32,780 bases of DNA from IMG/VR virus record IMGVR_UViG_3300008459_000202, positions 1-32,780 of that record; one strand, 5' to 3'. The notes beneath the pieces were generated by a model that saw only the letters and a list, made by a program, of their open reading frames with translations, had not been told where the DNA came from and did no database searches. Of the stretch, positions 9,301 to 16,794 are shown one piece after another. The translations under genes and the position numbers were made by a program. How positions within the stretch are numbered: position 1 is the stretch's first letter; every line of letters starts with the position of its first letter. This DNA is from a virus.

Positions 9301-11258
9301 AAACAATTGAAGGACCAAACATTAATCTATCCGATCTTAATAGGGTGGATCGTGTTGGTGCTCGAATAGGTGGCACTACCGATGCAGCATGGAAGATTCT
9401 TGCAGACGCAGAAACTAAAATGGTTCGTGCTCCACTGTTTAAAAAATACTGGAGTGAAGAACTTAGAACATTGATTACCAATGCTCGTAGAACAGGCGCA
9501 GATCCATCAGATTATTTTATTAATAATCAACTTAATGATATTGCTAGACGCAAAGCTTTGGCTAGAGTAGAGCAAACTCTTTATTCATCTCGTCGTCTTA
9601 CAAATGGTATGTATGCTGCTCGTTATGCAATGAGCTTCCCAGTAGCATTCTTTAACTCACAGGCTGTGGCTCTTCGCTTATTAGCGAAGAACCCTATGAA
9701 TGCTTATTGGTATAGCAGTATTACCCAAGCATTGGATGAGTTTGAATCATATGAAGATAGAGAAGGAAATACTTACAAGTCTATTAGAGATGTTCCTAAA
9801 GGAACACCAGTAACTGTTAAGTTCCCTATTTATAACAAGACTCCAGAACAAATGAAATCCATACTAAGACCATTTACTGACGAACGTGGTGGTGGACTAA
9901 GAGTAAACCCTAAGCAATTAGAGTTTATGATTGGAGATCCAAGCGTATCTTGGGTTGGAAGCGGATCACTATCTAGTTTAATAAATAATGGATTTGGTCT
10001 TGGCACGCCATTTGGTATTTATGGCGAGGAAATAGATAAAGGTTTACGTAAATTATTTGGCGATGACTTCTATGAGAACAGCATTCTTTATGGAGGATAC
10101 CCATCAGAAGGTCAAACCTTATTTCATACTTATGCATCAACAATGATGCCAGGCTACATGCAATCACTGTTAAAGGCAATTGGTGTTGATAAAGGTGAGC
10201 GTTGGTTTGATGGCGTTACAGTAAGTTACAAAGCTGCTGTTGCTGAATGGGTTAGAAATGGTGAAGTTGGCGAACCGCCAACTCTTGATCAAGCAGCAAA
10301 GAACGAAGGATGGATGAACTTTATCCGTGCTTCAGTTCAATTCTTTTCACCCATATCAATCACCTTTGATCCTGTAACTAGATCAGCAATTGATTATTAC
10401 GCTAAATTAGTTGAGGGTAATAAAGGCGATTATGATGCAGCAGATGCTCAGTTTAAAAAAGACTGGGGCTATGATGGTTTTGTTCTATTAGGTTCAACAA
10501 GAAAGAATGTTGCTGGTCTTTCATCATCTTATGATGATGTAAAGATTGTTAGAGATAATCCAGATCTATTAACAAAGGTTGCACGTACTAATATGAAGTA
10601 CGCTGGAATGCTTTCAACTGGATATGGAAAAGAATTAACCAGCGAGTATTCATCTGTTGTTGCTTCTATATATAAGTATTTGGATTTTCCTGGCAAGGCT
10701 AAGACTCCAATCAGTAGACAAAAAACCGCAGATGAAATTCAAAAAGAGGTTGAATCAAACCTTGGTTGGATTGAATTTAACAGGTTGGAAGAGTTAAGAA
10801 ACGCAAGAATGTATGAGTTTGGAGTAGGTTCTACCTACGATCCACGATATGAATCAAGTGGAATCCAAGATGATTACAAATCTAGAGTTGAAGAACTTGC
10901 CATTAAATATCCTGGATGGGCAGACACTCGAGACGACAATCGAAAAGATTTTTGGACAGAACTTTTTCCTGTAGTTAAGGTCATAGCAAGTGACATGAAC
11001 TGGAGAAAGCAAGCCGACGTAGAATCAAACAAATGGTCAGACATTGCCATGTGGTTAAAGCAAGCCGAAGAATTTCATAAAAGATATGAAGCTGCTGGTG
11101 CAACCGAAGCCATGAGATATGACATGAGAGCATCGTTCTCGCAATTCCATTTTGATTTCTTGCAGAATGCATCTGATGAATTTAGTGTATTTGCCACAAG
11201 ATACTTAAACAGTATGCCTGAGTTAAACCCAGATCTAGTAATGAGGAGACCTAAGTAA
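6300..11258 (+). CDS. Giant internal virion (DNA ejection-type) protein, 1652 aa
   Basis: The largest gene in the window. Residues about 70-200 alternate hydrophobic and Gly/Ala-rich segments (ALSAMNLASKVIVPIT, AAPIGAAIGKAI, LALAVLGT) that could insert in membranes. Residues about 720-790 form a highly charged Lys/Glu/Ala-rich segment with coiled-coil character. The rest is mixed alpha/beta with no enzymatic motif I can identify. Its size and position between portal and capsid genes resemble the internal core/ejection proteins of podoviruses, which exit the capsid to help DNA cross the envelope. It is too rich in non-helical segments to be an obvious tape measure, though that cannot be excluded. 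ATG 6300 overlaps the preceding gene by 8 bases and follows AAAGGGGAAGG. Confidence 0.7.
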   Translation: MSKWSGWGDTFANEPEIDTPSPVKKFVKEQATEVVDKTKVGKVEAKAGEVLTDVIQKGQEGNIFTRNLTNVALSAMNLASKVIVPITQGAATLALTPQALARGKGLNSFAYAKEKSKEISMGQSIAAPIGAAIGKAIPGDLGPTFTDEGFNVFDDQQRNKAFKDEWIGIFASGSTDLALAVLGTKGARNITSGAKNAVVGPTTIRNGDLTAFRDNLKVTTDWAARADGTPPPNGLAVLVDDAVKETNLTKLAANPLVTETNNPVRTATILSRLDNHDDVADYLLAERGDATAFTRFMQRKPLEADHIDNFGIKDYAPLSDWDQIKDEHLTPDLTNRYKRIVEAKKAKDKTFASALDDFASMVGEGERVDFVPGKFTKYEQLQLAKNKVKLQAKYGDLKLFGEDGGQGWRSKLYQSNQYERGVRVIAYVGSGRPQGHINISNPRRFEAATDLLSDLNRLQFLRGTEGTQFKRKQVERFLAAQTDTQRAIALAKIEESVFIELGRKYGVNELLDVANPKLAKENAAIIEQISKWVSGKTGRRQTLKKYAVDNGMIPDEQGTINITNNFTSISNEAQTLPMLDFRRLETEVILHVNRELKEGPITPGQVTSARLAQTGMALNQLFDVANMVFSNLNLLRIAYIPKNSIVDPLARASMATESLELFRNAVPAVKNALYNNSVRLTNLSKFVPNMPGNKAYKAEQHALEQIRQISRDKKFPQYIKAWDESKVSFDKAKKEFEKALEVQRKAEAALAKASKANKGKATDAKHAADDLVTEAEENFLSIQTELNRNAHIVQGISSLIEKQRAKIAPGIIARGDKKQQKRLGQVEEQWEIDGKTYTIKGLLDPNQRGSQAYMTEIDTLENFYATGMRSEINNRLRAEGRRFVSIDRADSEAYFNALAHIANRQIRNELELPLGMIMRGDKDVDVLNWIYQSGNAGREWRRRMADRGYKTKDDYTTWISETKDKLLTMYPSKEVRDIILERPISIDEMTALMKNRPDLAETIEGPNINLSDLNRVDRVGARIGGTTDAAWKILADAETKMVRAPLFKKYWSEELRTLITNARRTGADPSDYFINNQLNDIARRKALARVEQTLYSSRRLTNGMYAARYAMSFPVAFFNSQAVALRLLAKNPMNAYWYSSITQALDEFESYEDREGNTYKSIRDVPKGTPVTVKFPIYNKTPEQMKSILRPFTDERGGGLRVNPKQLEFMIGDPSVSWVGSGSLSSLINNGFGLGTPFGIYGEEIDKGLRKLFGDDFYENSILYGGYPSEGQTLFHTYASTMMPGYMQSLLKAIGVDKGERWFDGVTVSYKAAVAEWVRNGEVGEPPTLDQAAKNEGWMNFIRASVQFFSPISITFDPVTRSAIDYYAKLVEGNKGDYDAADAQFKKDWGYDGFVLLGSTRKNVAGLSSSYDDVKIVRDNPDLLTKVARTNMKYAGMLSTGYGKELTSEYSSVVASIYKYLDFPGKAKTPISRQKTADEIQKEVESNLGWIEFNRLEELRNARMYEFGVGSTYDPRYESSGIQDDYKSRVEELAIKYPGWADTRDDNRKDFWTELFPVVKVIASDMNWRKQADVESNKWSDIAMWLKQAEEFHKRYEAAGATEAMRYDMRASFSQFHFDFLQNASDEFSVFATRYLNSMPELNPDLVMRRPK

Positions 11259-12001
11259 TGGCTGAAGAAGGCGTTGAATACAATGTAAATAAAATTTACA
11301 TTGAGGGTTTTACTAATCGCCAAGGTGGTCGTGGTGCTTCAGTAGCTGAAGCTAAGAACTTTTTTAAAAACCTACGTGAAACAAACTCAGGTGCATACGA
11401 TGCATTAAAACGTGCAGCAGCTGCAAGGGGTTTACCTACCGACCATAAATCTTTGGTAAAGATTATGGATGCTGCCGTTGACTGGACTCAAACAATCAAT
11501 AATCCATTAAGGGCTCAACCAAATGGTATTGATCCAGGTGCATACTTAGATTATATAAGACCTGGCTCTATAGATTTAGGTGAACCTAAAGGACCAAAGT
11601 ACGGAACATCTAAACAGATTACCGAACAGACTACTCAATACAGTCCATCTTCTGGTGCTCAAACAATCTCCGACACTATGGAAGAAGAGCTTGGTCGTAC
11701 CGCTTCTGCTGCTGAAATAGCAGCAGGAACAACAGGATTAAATGCTGCTGCAATGATGGAACCTTCTCGATATGAAGGATTGACGACTACATCTCCTGGC
11801 GGTAAAGGCGTAACTCTTGGTCAAACAGTTACCAAGGGAACTCAAACAACTGGATTTGATCCAACTATGTTTGCTCGCAACTTTGCTCGTAGTCAACCAG
11901 ACTTTGCAGAATCATTTGCTGCTAAGAACTTTTTAAAATTAGTAAGTGGATTATTGACAGATCCAAATGCTATTGGACAGGTGGTCAGCGATGGCAGATA
12001 A
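11258..12001 (+). CDS. Hypothetical virion-region protein, 247 aa
   Basis: ATG 11258 overlaps the preceding TAA by one base and follows GAGGAG. The product is 247 aa with no signal peptide or membrane segment. Its middle is rich in Thr, Ser and Gln (KQITEQTTQYSPSSGAQT). The C-terminus (residues about 205-240) contains an amphipathic stretch, FARSQPDFAESFAAKNFLKL. I do not recognise a family. It is translationally linked to the 1652-aa protein before it and the LysM protein after it (11-base overlap), so it probably belongs to the same virion sub-assembly. Confidence 0.65.
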   Translation: MAEEGVEYNVNKIYIEGFTNRQGGRGASVAEAKNFFKNLRETNSGAYDALKRAAAARGLPTDHKSLVKIMDAAVDWTQTINNPLRAQPNGIDPGAYLDYIRPGSIDLGEPKGPKYGTSKQITEQTTQYSPSSGAQTISDTMEEELGRTASAAEIAAGTTGLNAAAMMEPSRYEGLTTTSPGGKGVTLGQTVTKGTQTTGFDPTMFARNFARSQPDFAESFAAKNFLKLVSGLLTDPNAIGQVVSDGR

Positions 12002-13253
12002 ATACACGGTTAAATCTGGAGACACCCTTTCTAAGATTGCTGCTGCTAACAAAACAACTGTTGCAAAGATTATTGCTGCTAATCCAGTATTAACTACTAA
12101 TCCTAAATATAATGGTGGCAGCACCATATTTAGTGGAACTAAACTTACTCTTCCAACTACGGTAAAAGATACTAAGCCAGTACAAAATACACCAGGAATA
12201 ACACCAACCCCACCAAGCGGTGGGACAACAACTGGTTATCCTACTGGTAGTAGTACTAGTGTTGTTAACACAGGTATCTCATCTACAGGTGCTACTCAGA
12301 TGGATACCCTGTCTATGGCAACCTTGCAATCAAAGTTTGGTATTGCTGCTGCAGTTATCGGATCAGATCAAAGTTTGAAAGATGCTTTAAATAAAATTCT
12401 TGGTCTTGATGGTAGCGGTACTATGATTACCGATCCAGGATTACAGCAACAGATTATTATGGGAACCACTTGGTATAAAAACCAGACAGATACTCAACGT
12501 AAATACGGATATTTTAAAGAGACAAACCCTGGTCAATATGCTGCAGATCTACAATTAAATGCAAGCAATATTGTTAAACAATTTTATAGCAATGGATTAA
12601 CCATCAGCTCTGCTGATGCTATTAAGTATGCTGATCAAATGATGCAACAAGCTATTATTAAAGATGGCAAGGTTATGAGATATGACCAAGACTTCTTGAA
12701 TAAGTTAATGGCTGATGCAATTAAGTTTGATAAAACTAATACTATTGACGGCAAGGTCATTTATGACCTTGATGGAAAACTTGAAACTATGGCTAATGCT
12801 TTGTATCAGAGGGCTTATGACTATGGTTATCCAGCCACCACATCAAACGCTGGCTTTACAAAATGGTTTGAATCTACCGTAAAGGGTCTAGTTGCTGGAA
12901 CATTAAATCCAGAAGATGTAGATAACGAATTAAAATCTAGAGCCATGTCATTATTCCCAGGCTTGAAAGATCAAGTCATGCGTGGTCAAACATTAAGAGA
13001 CGCAGCCGATCCATACCTAAGTGCAATTGCACAAACATGGGAAGTTGATCCAGATTCACTAGATCTTAATGATGACACAGTGCAACAAGTTCTTAACTAT
13101 ACAGATGAAAAGGGAAACATTGTGCCAATGAATCTTTATGGAGCAAAGAAGACCGCTCGTCGACATTCAAACTTTGACTTTACAGAAACAGCTAAAGAAG
13201 AGAAAACAAAGATTGCATCTACAATCCTTAAAGATCATGGGTTCCTAGCATGA
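11991..13253 (+). CDS. Virion-region protein with N-terminal LysM domain
   Basis: The likely start is ATG 11991, after AGGTGG, giving 420 aa; an in-frame upstream start at 11967 would add 8 residues. Residues about 4-55 form a LysM domain (YTVKSGDTLSKIAAANK, then NPKYNGGSTIFSGTKLTLP), predicted to bind peptidoglycan. A Thr/Pro/Ser/Gly linker follows, then a mostly helical region of about 300 aa with no recognised family. The gene overlaps its predecessor by 11 bases and shares ATGA with its successor. Together with 4072-5721 and 13250-14824 it forms a set of LysM proteins in the portal-to-capsid interval. They may be ejected or tail-tip proteins that touch the host wall during DNA entry, which is inferred. 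Confidence 0.8.
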   Translation: MADKYTVKSGDTLSKIAAANKTTVAKIIAANPVLTTNPKYNGGSTIFSGTKLTLPTTVKDTKPVQNTPGITPTPPSGGTTTGYPTGSSTSVVNTGISSTGATQMDTLSMATLQSKFGIAAAVIGSDQSLKDALNKILGLDGSGTMITDPGLQQQIIMGTTWYKNQTDTQRKYGYFKETNPGQYAADLQLNASNIVKQFYSNGLTISSADAIKYADQMMQQAIIKDGKVMRYDQDFLNKLMADAIKFDKTNTIDGKVIYDLDGKLETMANALYQRAYDYGYPATTSNAGFTKWFESTVKGLVAGTLNPEDVDNELKSRAMSLFPGLKDQVMRGQTLRDAADPYLSAIAQTWEVDPDSLDLNDDTVQQVLNYTDEKGNIVPMNLYGAKKTARRHSNFDFTETAKEEKTKIASTILKDHGFLA

Positions 13254-14824
13254 GCGCACAAGACGCAGCAAATTGGGCAAGAACTGTTGGTGAATTTCAA
13301 CAGGTATATAATGCAGCAACTACACCTGCACCTGTTACTCCAAAGCCAGAGGTAAGTTATCGTGTTAAACCTGGAGATACATTAAGTCAGATTGCTAAAA
13401 GCAATAACACAACTGTAAAAGAATTGCTTAAAATAAATCCAGCGTTAACTACTAATCCTAAGTATGATGGCGGAAGAACTATCTTCTCTAATACTAAGAT
13501 TGTTTTAGAGCCAGCGGTTAAAGGCACTACTCCAACAACTACTACGCCAACAACTACTACTCCCACGACCACTACCCCAACAACTACTACCCCAACAACT
13601 ACTACTCCAACAACTACTACTCCAACAACTACTACTCCAACTACAACAACACCTACGACTACCACCCCCACAACCACTACGCCTACAACGGTTACGCCAG
13701 TAGCAACGGATACAACTTTTGTTAATCCAACGGTTGCAGCAACCAATTCAATTAATGATCAACTTGCTGCATTAACAGCACAGATTGCAGCGATGCAAGC
13801 TGCTGCTGCACAGCCTGCTAAACCAACGGTTGCTGGTCAAAAGACCATTCGTAAAACTGGTGGAGTAGTTGAAGTTTATCAGTTAATGTCTGATGGAACT
13901 CTTGGATCAAGATTAGAAGAATATAAAGATTTTGGTGCTAGAGATTCTGTATTAAAGATGTTTGAAAATACTGGACTAGGTCAAGCATATATTGATTCGC
14001 TCATGGAAAGTATTGATAAAGTTTACGAAGAGAACATCATGCCAACTGATGCTCAAGTTCTCAATAGTATTTATAATAGCCAAGCTTACAAGACACGCTT
14101 TGCTGCTAATGAAGCAATTAAAAAGCGTATGGCTGATGGCAAGGGTCGTCCTGGAGATAGACTTCTTACACCTTATGAATACATTCAAACTGAAAAAGCT
14201 TATGAGGAAATCCTTAGAGAAGCAGGTCTTCCTCCTGGATTCTACGATCAACAAGAAGACTTTACTAACTTTATTGCTTTAGGTGTAAGCACAGCAGAAT
14301 TAACAGATCGTGTTAATATCGCAAAGAATGCTTTAAATAATGCCGATCAAGGTATTAAAACAGCACTTAAAGATTTCTATGGTTTAACTGACCAGGATCT
14401 AACAGCCTATCTATTAGATAAAGATAGAGCAATTAATGTTATTGATTCTAGATTTAAGTATACAACCGAAGAAGCCAAGAAGATGTATACATCTGCAGAA
14501 ATTGGTGGAGCAGCACTACGTGCTGGTCAAATGTCTGATAAGGCTTTTGCAGAAGAAATCTATGGTGCTGGTAAAGCAGGTCAAGCAGAGTCTGCATTCC
14601 AAGCAGCTGCTACTCAACAAAAAGATTACCAACGCTTAATGAGTTTGTATGGTGAAACTGCTGGCACACAAGATCTTGCTCGTGAAGAGTTAGCCCTTGC
14701 TGGTGGAACAGATGTCACCATAAGGAAAAAGAAACTTGCTTCTCAAGAGAGAGCCAAGTTCCAACAAAGATCTGCAATTGACACGTCGTCTCTTGGACGC
14801 CGTGATAAAACAGTAGACATCTAA
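13250..14824 (+). CDS. LysM protein with long Thr-Pro linker, 524 aa
   Basis: ATG 13250 overlaps the previous stop as ATGA. After about 35 residues comes a LysM domain (36-88: YRVKPGDTLSQIAKSNN, NPKYDGGRTIFSNTKIVL). Residues about 96-150 are a linker of ten perfect TTTTP units plus one TTVTP unit, likely extended and rigid. The remaining 350 residues or so are helical with no family I recognise, and the C-terminus is basic (TIRKKKLASQERAK). The layout of LysM, extended linker and helical body suggests a wall-binding module held away from a virion-anchored body. It ends the portal-proximal block, and a 142-base leader separates it from the scaffold and capsid genes. Confidence 0.82.
   Translation: MSAQDAANWARTVGEFQQVYNAATTPAPVTPKPEVSYRVKPGDTLSQIAKSNNTTVKELLKINPALTTNPKYDGGRTIFSNTKIVLEPAVKGTTPTTTTPTTTTPTTTTPTTTTPTTTTPTTTTPTTTTPTTTTPTTTTPTTTTPTTVTPVATDTTFVNPTVAATNSINDQLAALTAQIAAMQAAAAQPAKPTVAGQKTIRKTGGVVEVYQLMSDGTLGSRLEEYKDFGARDSVLKMFENTGLGQAYIDSLMESIDKVYEENIMPTDAQVLNSIYNSQAYKTRFAANEAIKKRMADGKGRPGDRLLTPYEYIQTEKAYEEILREAGLPPGFYDQQEDFTNFIALGVSTAELTDRVNIAKNALNNADQGIKTALKDFYGLTDQDLTAYLLDKDRAINVIDSRFKYTTEEAKKMYTSAEIGGAALRAGQMSDKAFAEEIYGAGKAGQAESAFQAAATQQKDYQRLMSLYGETAGTQDLAREELALAGGTDVTIRKKKLASQERAKFQQRSAIDTSSLGRRDKTVDI
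13535..13699 (+). repeat. 11 x 15-bp tandem repeat encoding Thr-Thr-Thr-Thr-Pro
   Basis: Eleven consecutive 15-base units, each encoding TTTTP (the last TTVTP), lie inside the LysM gene. The protein repeat is perfect in ten units, but the DNA is varied: ACA, ACT, ACC and ACG for Thr and CCA, CCC and CCT for Pro are mixed between units. This suggests selection on the peptide with synonymous drift that would reduce slippage, rather than a very recent expansion, although three central units are identical. Confidence 0.95.
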
Positions 14825-14966
14825 ATAGTTTCCGTTCCTGATCGACCAGCCCAGGTAACGTGTATAAGACTGGTAGTCATCACGTCTACAAATCACTTCC
14901 CCTGGTGAGGAGTACGTGTGGTGCAAACCCGATGAGGGTTCAATCAACTAATAGGGAGAAAACGCA
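14825..14966 (+). ncRNA. Candidate structured RNA leader upstream of scaffold and capsid genes
   Basis: The 142 bases between the LysM gene and the scaffold gene contain no ORF but nested inverted repeats. CCAGG (14851-14855) can pair with CCTGG (14901-14905). Inside it ACGTG (14858-14862) pairs with CACGT (14881-14885), and inside that GACT (14868-14871) pairs with AGTC (14875-14878) around a GGT loop. A further hairpin AACCC/GGGTT (14926-14940) lies just before the ribosome site AGGGAG. A second ACGTG at 14914-14918 could compete for CACGT, giving two exclusive folds. This could be an mRNA leader controlling scaffold/capsid expression, a processing site or an attenuator. I recognise no known riboswitch class. 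TATAAG at 14863-14868 could be a -10 element but has no good -35. Confidence 0.4.
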
Positions 14967-15425
14967 ATGGCAGAATATACAGAGTACGACTTCGAAGACG
15001 ATACCGAGGACTTTGGTACTGATCTAGTGAAGAAACTGCGCAAGCAAGTTGATGTGCTTTCCAAGCAACTTAAGGAAAGAGATCAAGTTATTGAGGAGTT
15101 TCAGACTTACAGTCACGAAGCTTCAGTCGGAGAAATCCTAGAGCAATTCGGACTCAATCCAAAAATCGCTCAGTTCATTCCATCGGAAATTGAAGCCGAT
15201 GAGGATGCAATATCTGAATGGTTAACAGAATACGGCGAAGCTTTTGGCATCACTGCTGTTGACGAGTCAGAGGCTGGTTATGAACCAGACGCTGATGCTC
15301 AATCTTTTGAGCAAATATCAGACTTTGAAGATGGCGATGTCGATCCAAATGTGGGTCGAGATATCTCTTCTTTGATTGCTAACGCAACAAGTGCAGAAGA
15401 GTTAACCAACTTCTTGAAACGCTGA
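14967..15425 (+). CDS. Probable capsid scaffolding protein
   Basis: 152 aa, strongly acidic and Glu/Asp-rich at both ends, with a coiled-coil-like segment at about residues 20-45 (DLVKKLRKQVDVLSKQLKER). Scaffold proteins of HK97-fold phages are typically small, acidic, helical and encoded directly before the major capsid protein, which is exactly this arrangement. The ribosome site AGGGAGA precedes ATG 14967. No protease motif is visible, so removal of the scaffold would need another route. The call rests on composition and context. Confidence 0.7.
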   Translation: MAEYTEYDFEDDTEDFGTDLVKKLRKQVDVLSKQLKERDQVIEEFQTYSHEASVGEILEQFGLNPKIAQFIPSEIEADEDAISEWLTEYGEAFGITAVDESEAGYEPDADAQSFEQISDFEDGDVDPNVGRDISSLIANATSAEELTNFLKR

Positions 15426-15457
15426 TAGTCCACATTAAACCCTAATAGAAGGAAATT

Positions 15458-16432
15458 ATGCCTACTACACCAGCAACGTCAACTACGACATCAACAATGT
15501 CGAACTTGATCCAGACGGCGTATGATAAGTATATCGAGTTTAACCTTCGCTCAGAACCAATGTTCCGCAAGTTTGCGGACAAGCGTCCTGTCGATGTAAC
15601 AAACCCTGGTAACACTGTCGTATTCCAAGTTTACACAGATCTATCTCGTGCTACATCAGCACTAACACAGACCGAAGATCCAGATGCAGTACAGTTGAAC
15701 AACACTAACAGAGTAAACGTTACTGTTGATGAATACGGTAACTCCGTAATTACAACTGAGCGTCTTGCTCTTGAGTCTTTATCTGCAATCGATCCAGCTG
15801 TTGCCGACATGTTGTCTTTCAACATGCGTGATTCTCTTGACAACCTAGTTTGGAGAAAACTAACAGGTCTAGCAACTGGTCGCTTCACAGGAACTACTGC
15901 AGCCAACGAGTCTGTTCTTAACGGACAAGATGTATCTTCATCTACAACAGCAGCAAACATCACAGCAGCACTTGCTCGCCGTGGTGTAGCAAAGCTACGT
16001 GGCGCATCAGTATCACCTCGTGATGGTGGTTTCTACACAGCATTAATTCACCCAGATGTATCTTTTGACATTCGTTCAGAAGCACAATCAAGTGGATCTG
16101 CTGTATGGCAATTGCCTCACACCTATACAGAAGCAGGCGTAGGAAATCTATGGACTGGTGAGATCGGAATCTACGATCAGATCCGTTACATCGAAACTCC
16201 TCGTGCTGAGTCTCTATCTGGTACAGGTGCTAACAAGATCTACAACACAGTTATCCTAGGAAAGCAGGCTCTTATTGAGGCTGTATCTTACGAGCCAAAG
16301 ACTGTTATCGGTCCTGTTACAGATAAGTTAATGCGTTTCCGTCCAGCAGGATGGAAGGCTCTGATTGGTTGGAACATCTTCCGCCCAGAGGCACGTTACG
16401 TAATTACATCCAAGTCAAGCATCGCGTCTTAA
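15458..16432 (+). CDS. Major capsid protein
   Basis: 324 aa. It is predicted to be the main shell protein with an HK97 fold and resembles the N4-gp56-like group of major capsid proteins. Supporting features are a Thr/Ser-rich N-terminus, an early helix (NLIQTAYDKYIEFNLRSEP), the beta-rich NTVVFQVYTDLSRA region, and the conserved-looking C-terminal part PAGWKALIGWNIFRPEARY. It has a strong ribosome site (AGAAGGAAAT) and sits between a probable scaffold gene and a strong hairpin terminator, as expected for the most abundant virion protein. The codons use many C-ending forms compared with neighbouring genes, consistent with high expression. Family assignment is from memory of sequence character. 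Confidence 0.87.
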   Translation: MPTTPATSTTTSTMSNLIQTAYDKYIEFNLRSEPMFRKFADKRPVDVTNPGNTVVFQVYTDLSRATSALTQTEDPDAVQLNNTNRVNVTVDEYGNSVITTERLALESLSAIDPAVADMLSFNMRDSLDNLVWRKLTGLATGRFTGTTAANESVLNGQDVSSSTTAANITAALARRGVAKLRGASVSPRDGGFYTALIHPDVSFDIRSEAQSSGSAVWQLPHTYTEAGVGNLWTGEIGIYDQIRYIETPRAESLSGTGANKIYNTVILGKQALIEAVSYEPKTVIGPVTDKLMRFRPAGWKALIGWNIFRPEARYVITSKSSIAS

Positions 16433-16439
16433 TTTGGTG

Positions 16440-16470
16440 GAGAGGGGCTGGCAACAGCCCCTCTCTATTT
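16440..16470 (+). terminator. Hairpin terminator after the capsid gene
   Basis: Perfect 11-bp stem, GAGAGGGGCTG (16440-16450) with CAGCCCCTCTC (16455-16465), closed by a GCAA tetraloop and followed by a short, poor T stretch (TATTT). The GNRA loop and GC-rich stem make it very stable. It probably ends or attenuates transcription after the capsid gene, or protects the 3' end of the capsid mRNA. Confidence 0.8.
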
Positions 16471-16498
16471 AAAACACTAATAGAAAAGGAATTAAAAA

Positions 16499-16645
16499 AT
16501 GCCAATGGTAGGAAAAAAAGAATTTAGTTATTCTCCAATGGGAATGGCTATGGCAAAGAAAGCAGCTAAGAAGTCAGGTAAGAAAATGGTAGTAAAGCCT
16601 GCTGTAAAAAAAGCAATGGTTAAGAAAATGGGCAAGAAGAAGTAA
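16499..16645 (+). CDS. Small Lys/Met-rich basic protein, 48 aa
   Basis: A gene too short for routine calling. ATG 16499 follows AAAAGGA, and the frame ends at TAA 16643-16645, sharing one base with the next ATG. The product has 17 Lys in 48 residues (AKKAAKKSGKKM, ending MGKKK) and no acidic patch apart from one Glu. It resembles the 49-aa basic protein after the portal gene. Its placement right after the capsid terminator suggests a virion or DNA-associated role, but that is inference from composition only. Confidence 0.65.
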   Translation: MPMVGKKEFSYSPMGMAMAKKAAKKSGKKMVVKPAVKKAMVKKMGKKK

Positions 16646-16794
16646 TGTCTTCTAGTGGCACTTATAAACGCCATGATGGTTTTAACCCAATGCAGATTAA
16701 AAATGGAATGGTAGTTCGTGTAAACAAAGACGGACGCATTAAATCAATACTCGGAAAAGTTGGAGAGTACAAGAAGAATGGACCCAAGGCTTAA
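16645..16794 (+). CDS. Hypothetical protein, 49 aa
   Basis: Starts at the last base of the previous stop (TAATG) and overlaps the next gene by 17 bases. The 49-aa product has a probable small beta structure (GMVVRVNKDGRIKSILGKVG) and is basic. No family is recognised. Tight coupling on both sides supports translation. It could be a small capsid-decorating or head-completion protein, a suggestion based only on position. Confidence 0.55.
   Translation: MSSSGTYKRHDGFNPMQIKNGMVVRVNKDGRIKSILGKVGEYKKNGPKA

Noticed and set aside
13535-13699. Regular repeats as a possible CRISPR array
   Set aside because: Units are contiguous 15-mers without spacers and encode a peptide repeat.
13387-13746. A - strand frame of Val-Val-Gly repeats
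   Set aside because: It is the mirror of the Thr-Pro repeat in the LysM gene.
14937-14945. GGTTCAATC, a T-loop-like sequence that hints at a tRNA
   Set aside because: The flanking bases cannot form the 5-bp T-stem and no acceptor or anticodon stem can be drawn. No tRNA was found in the window.
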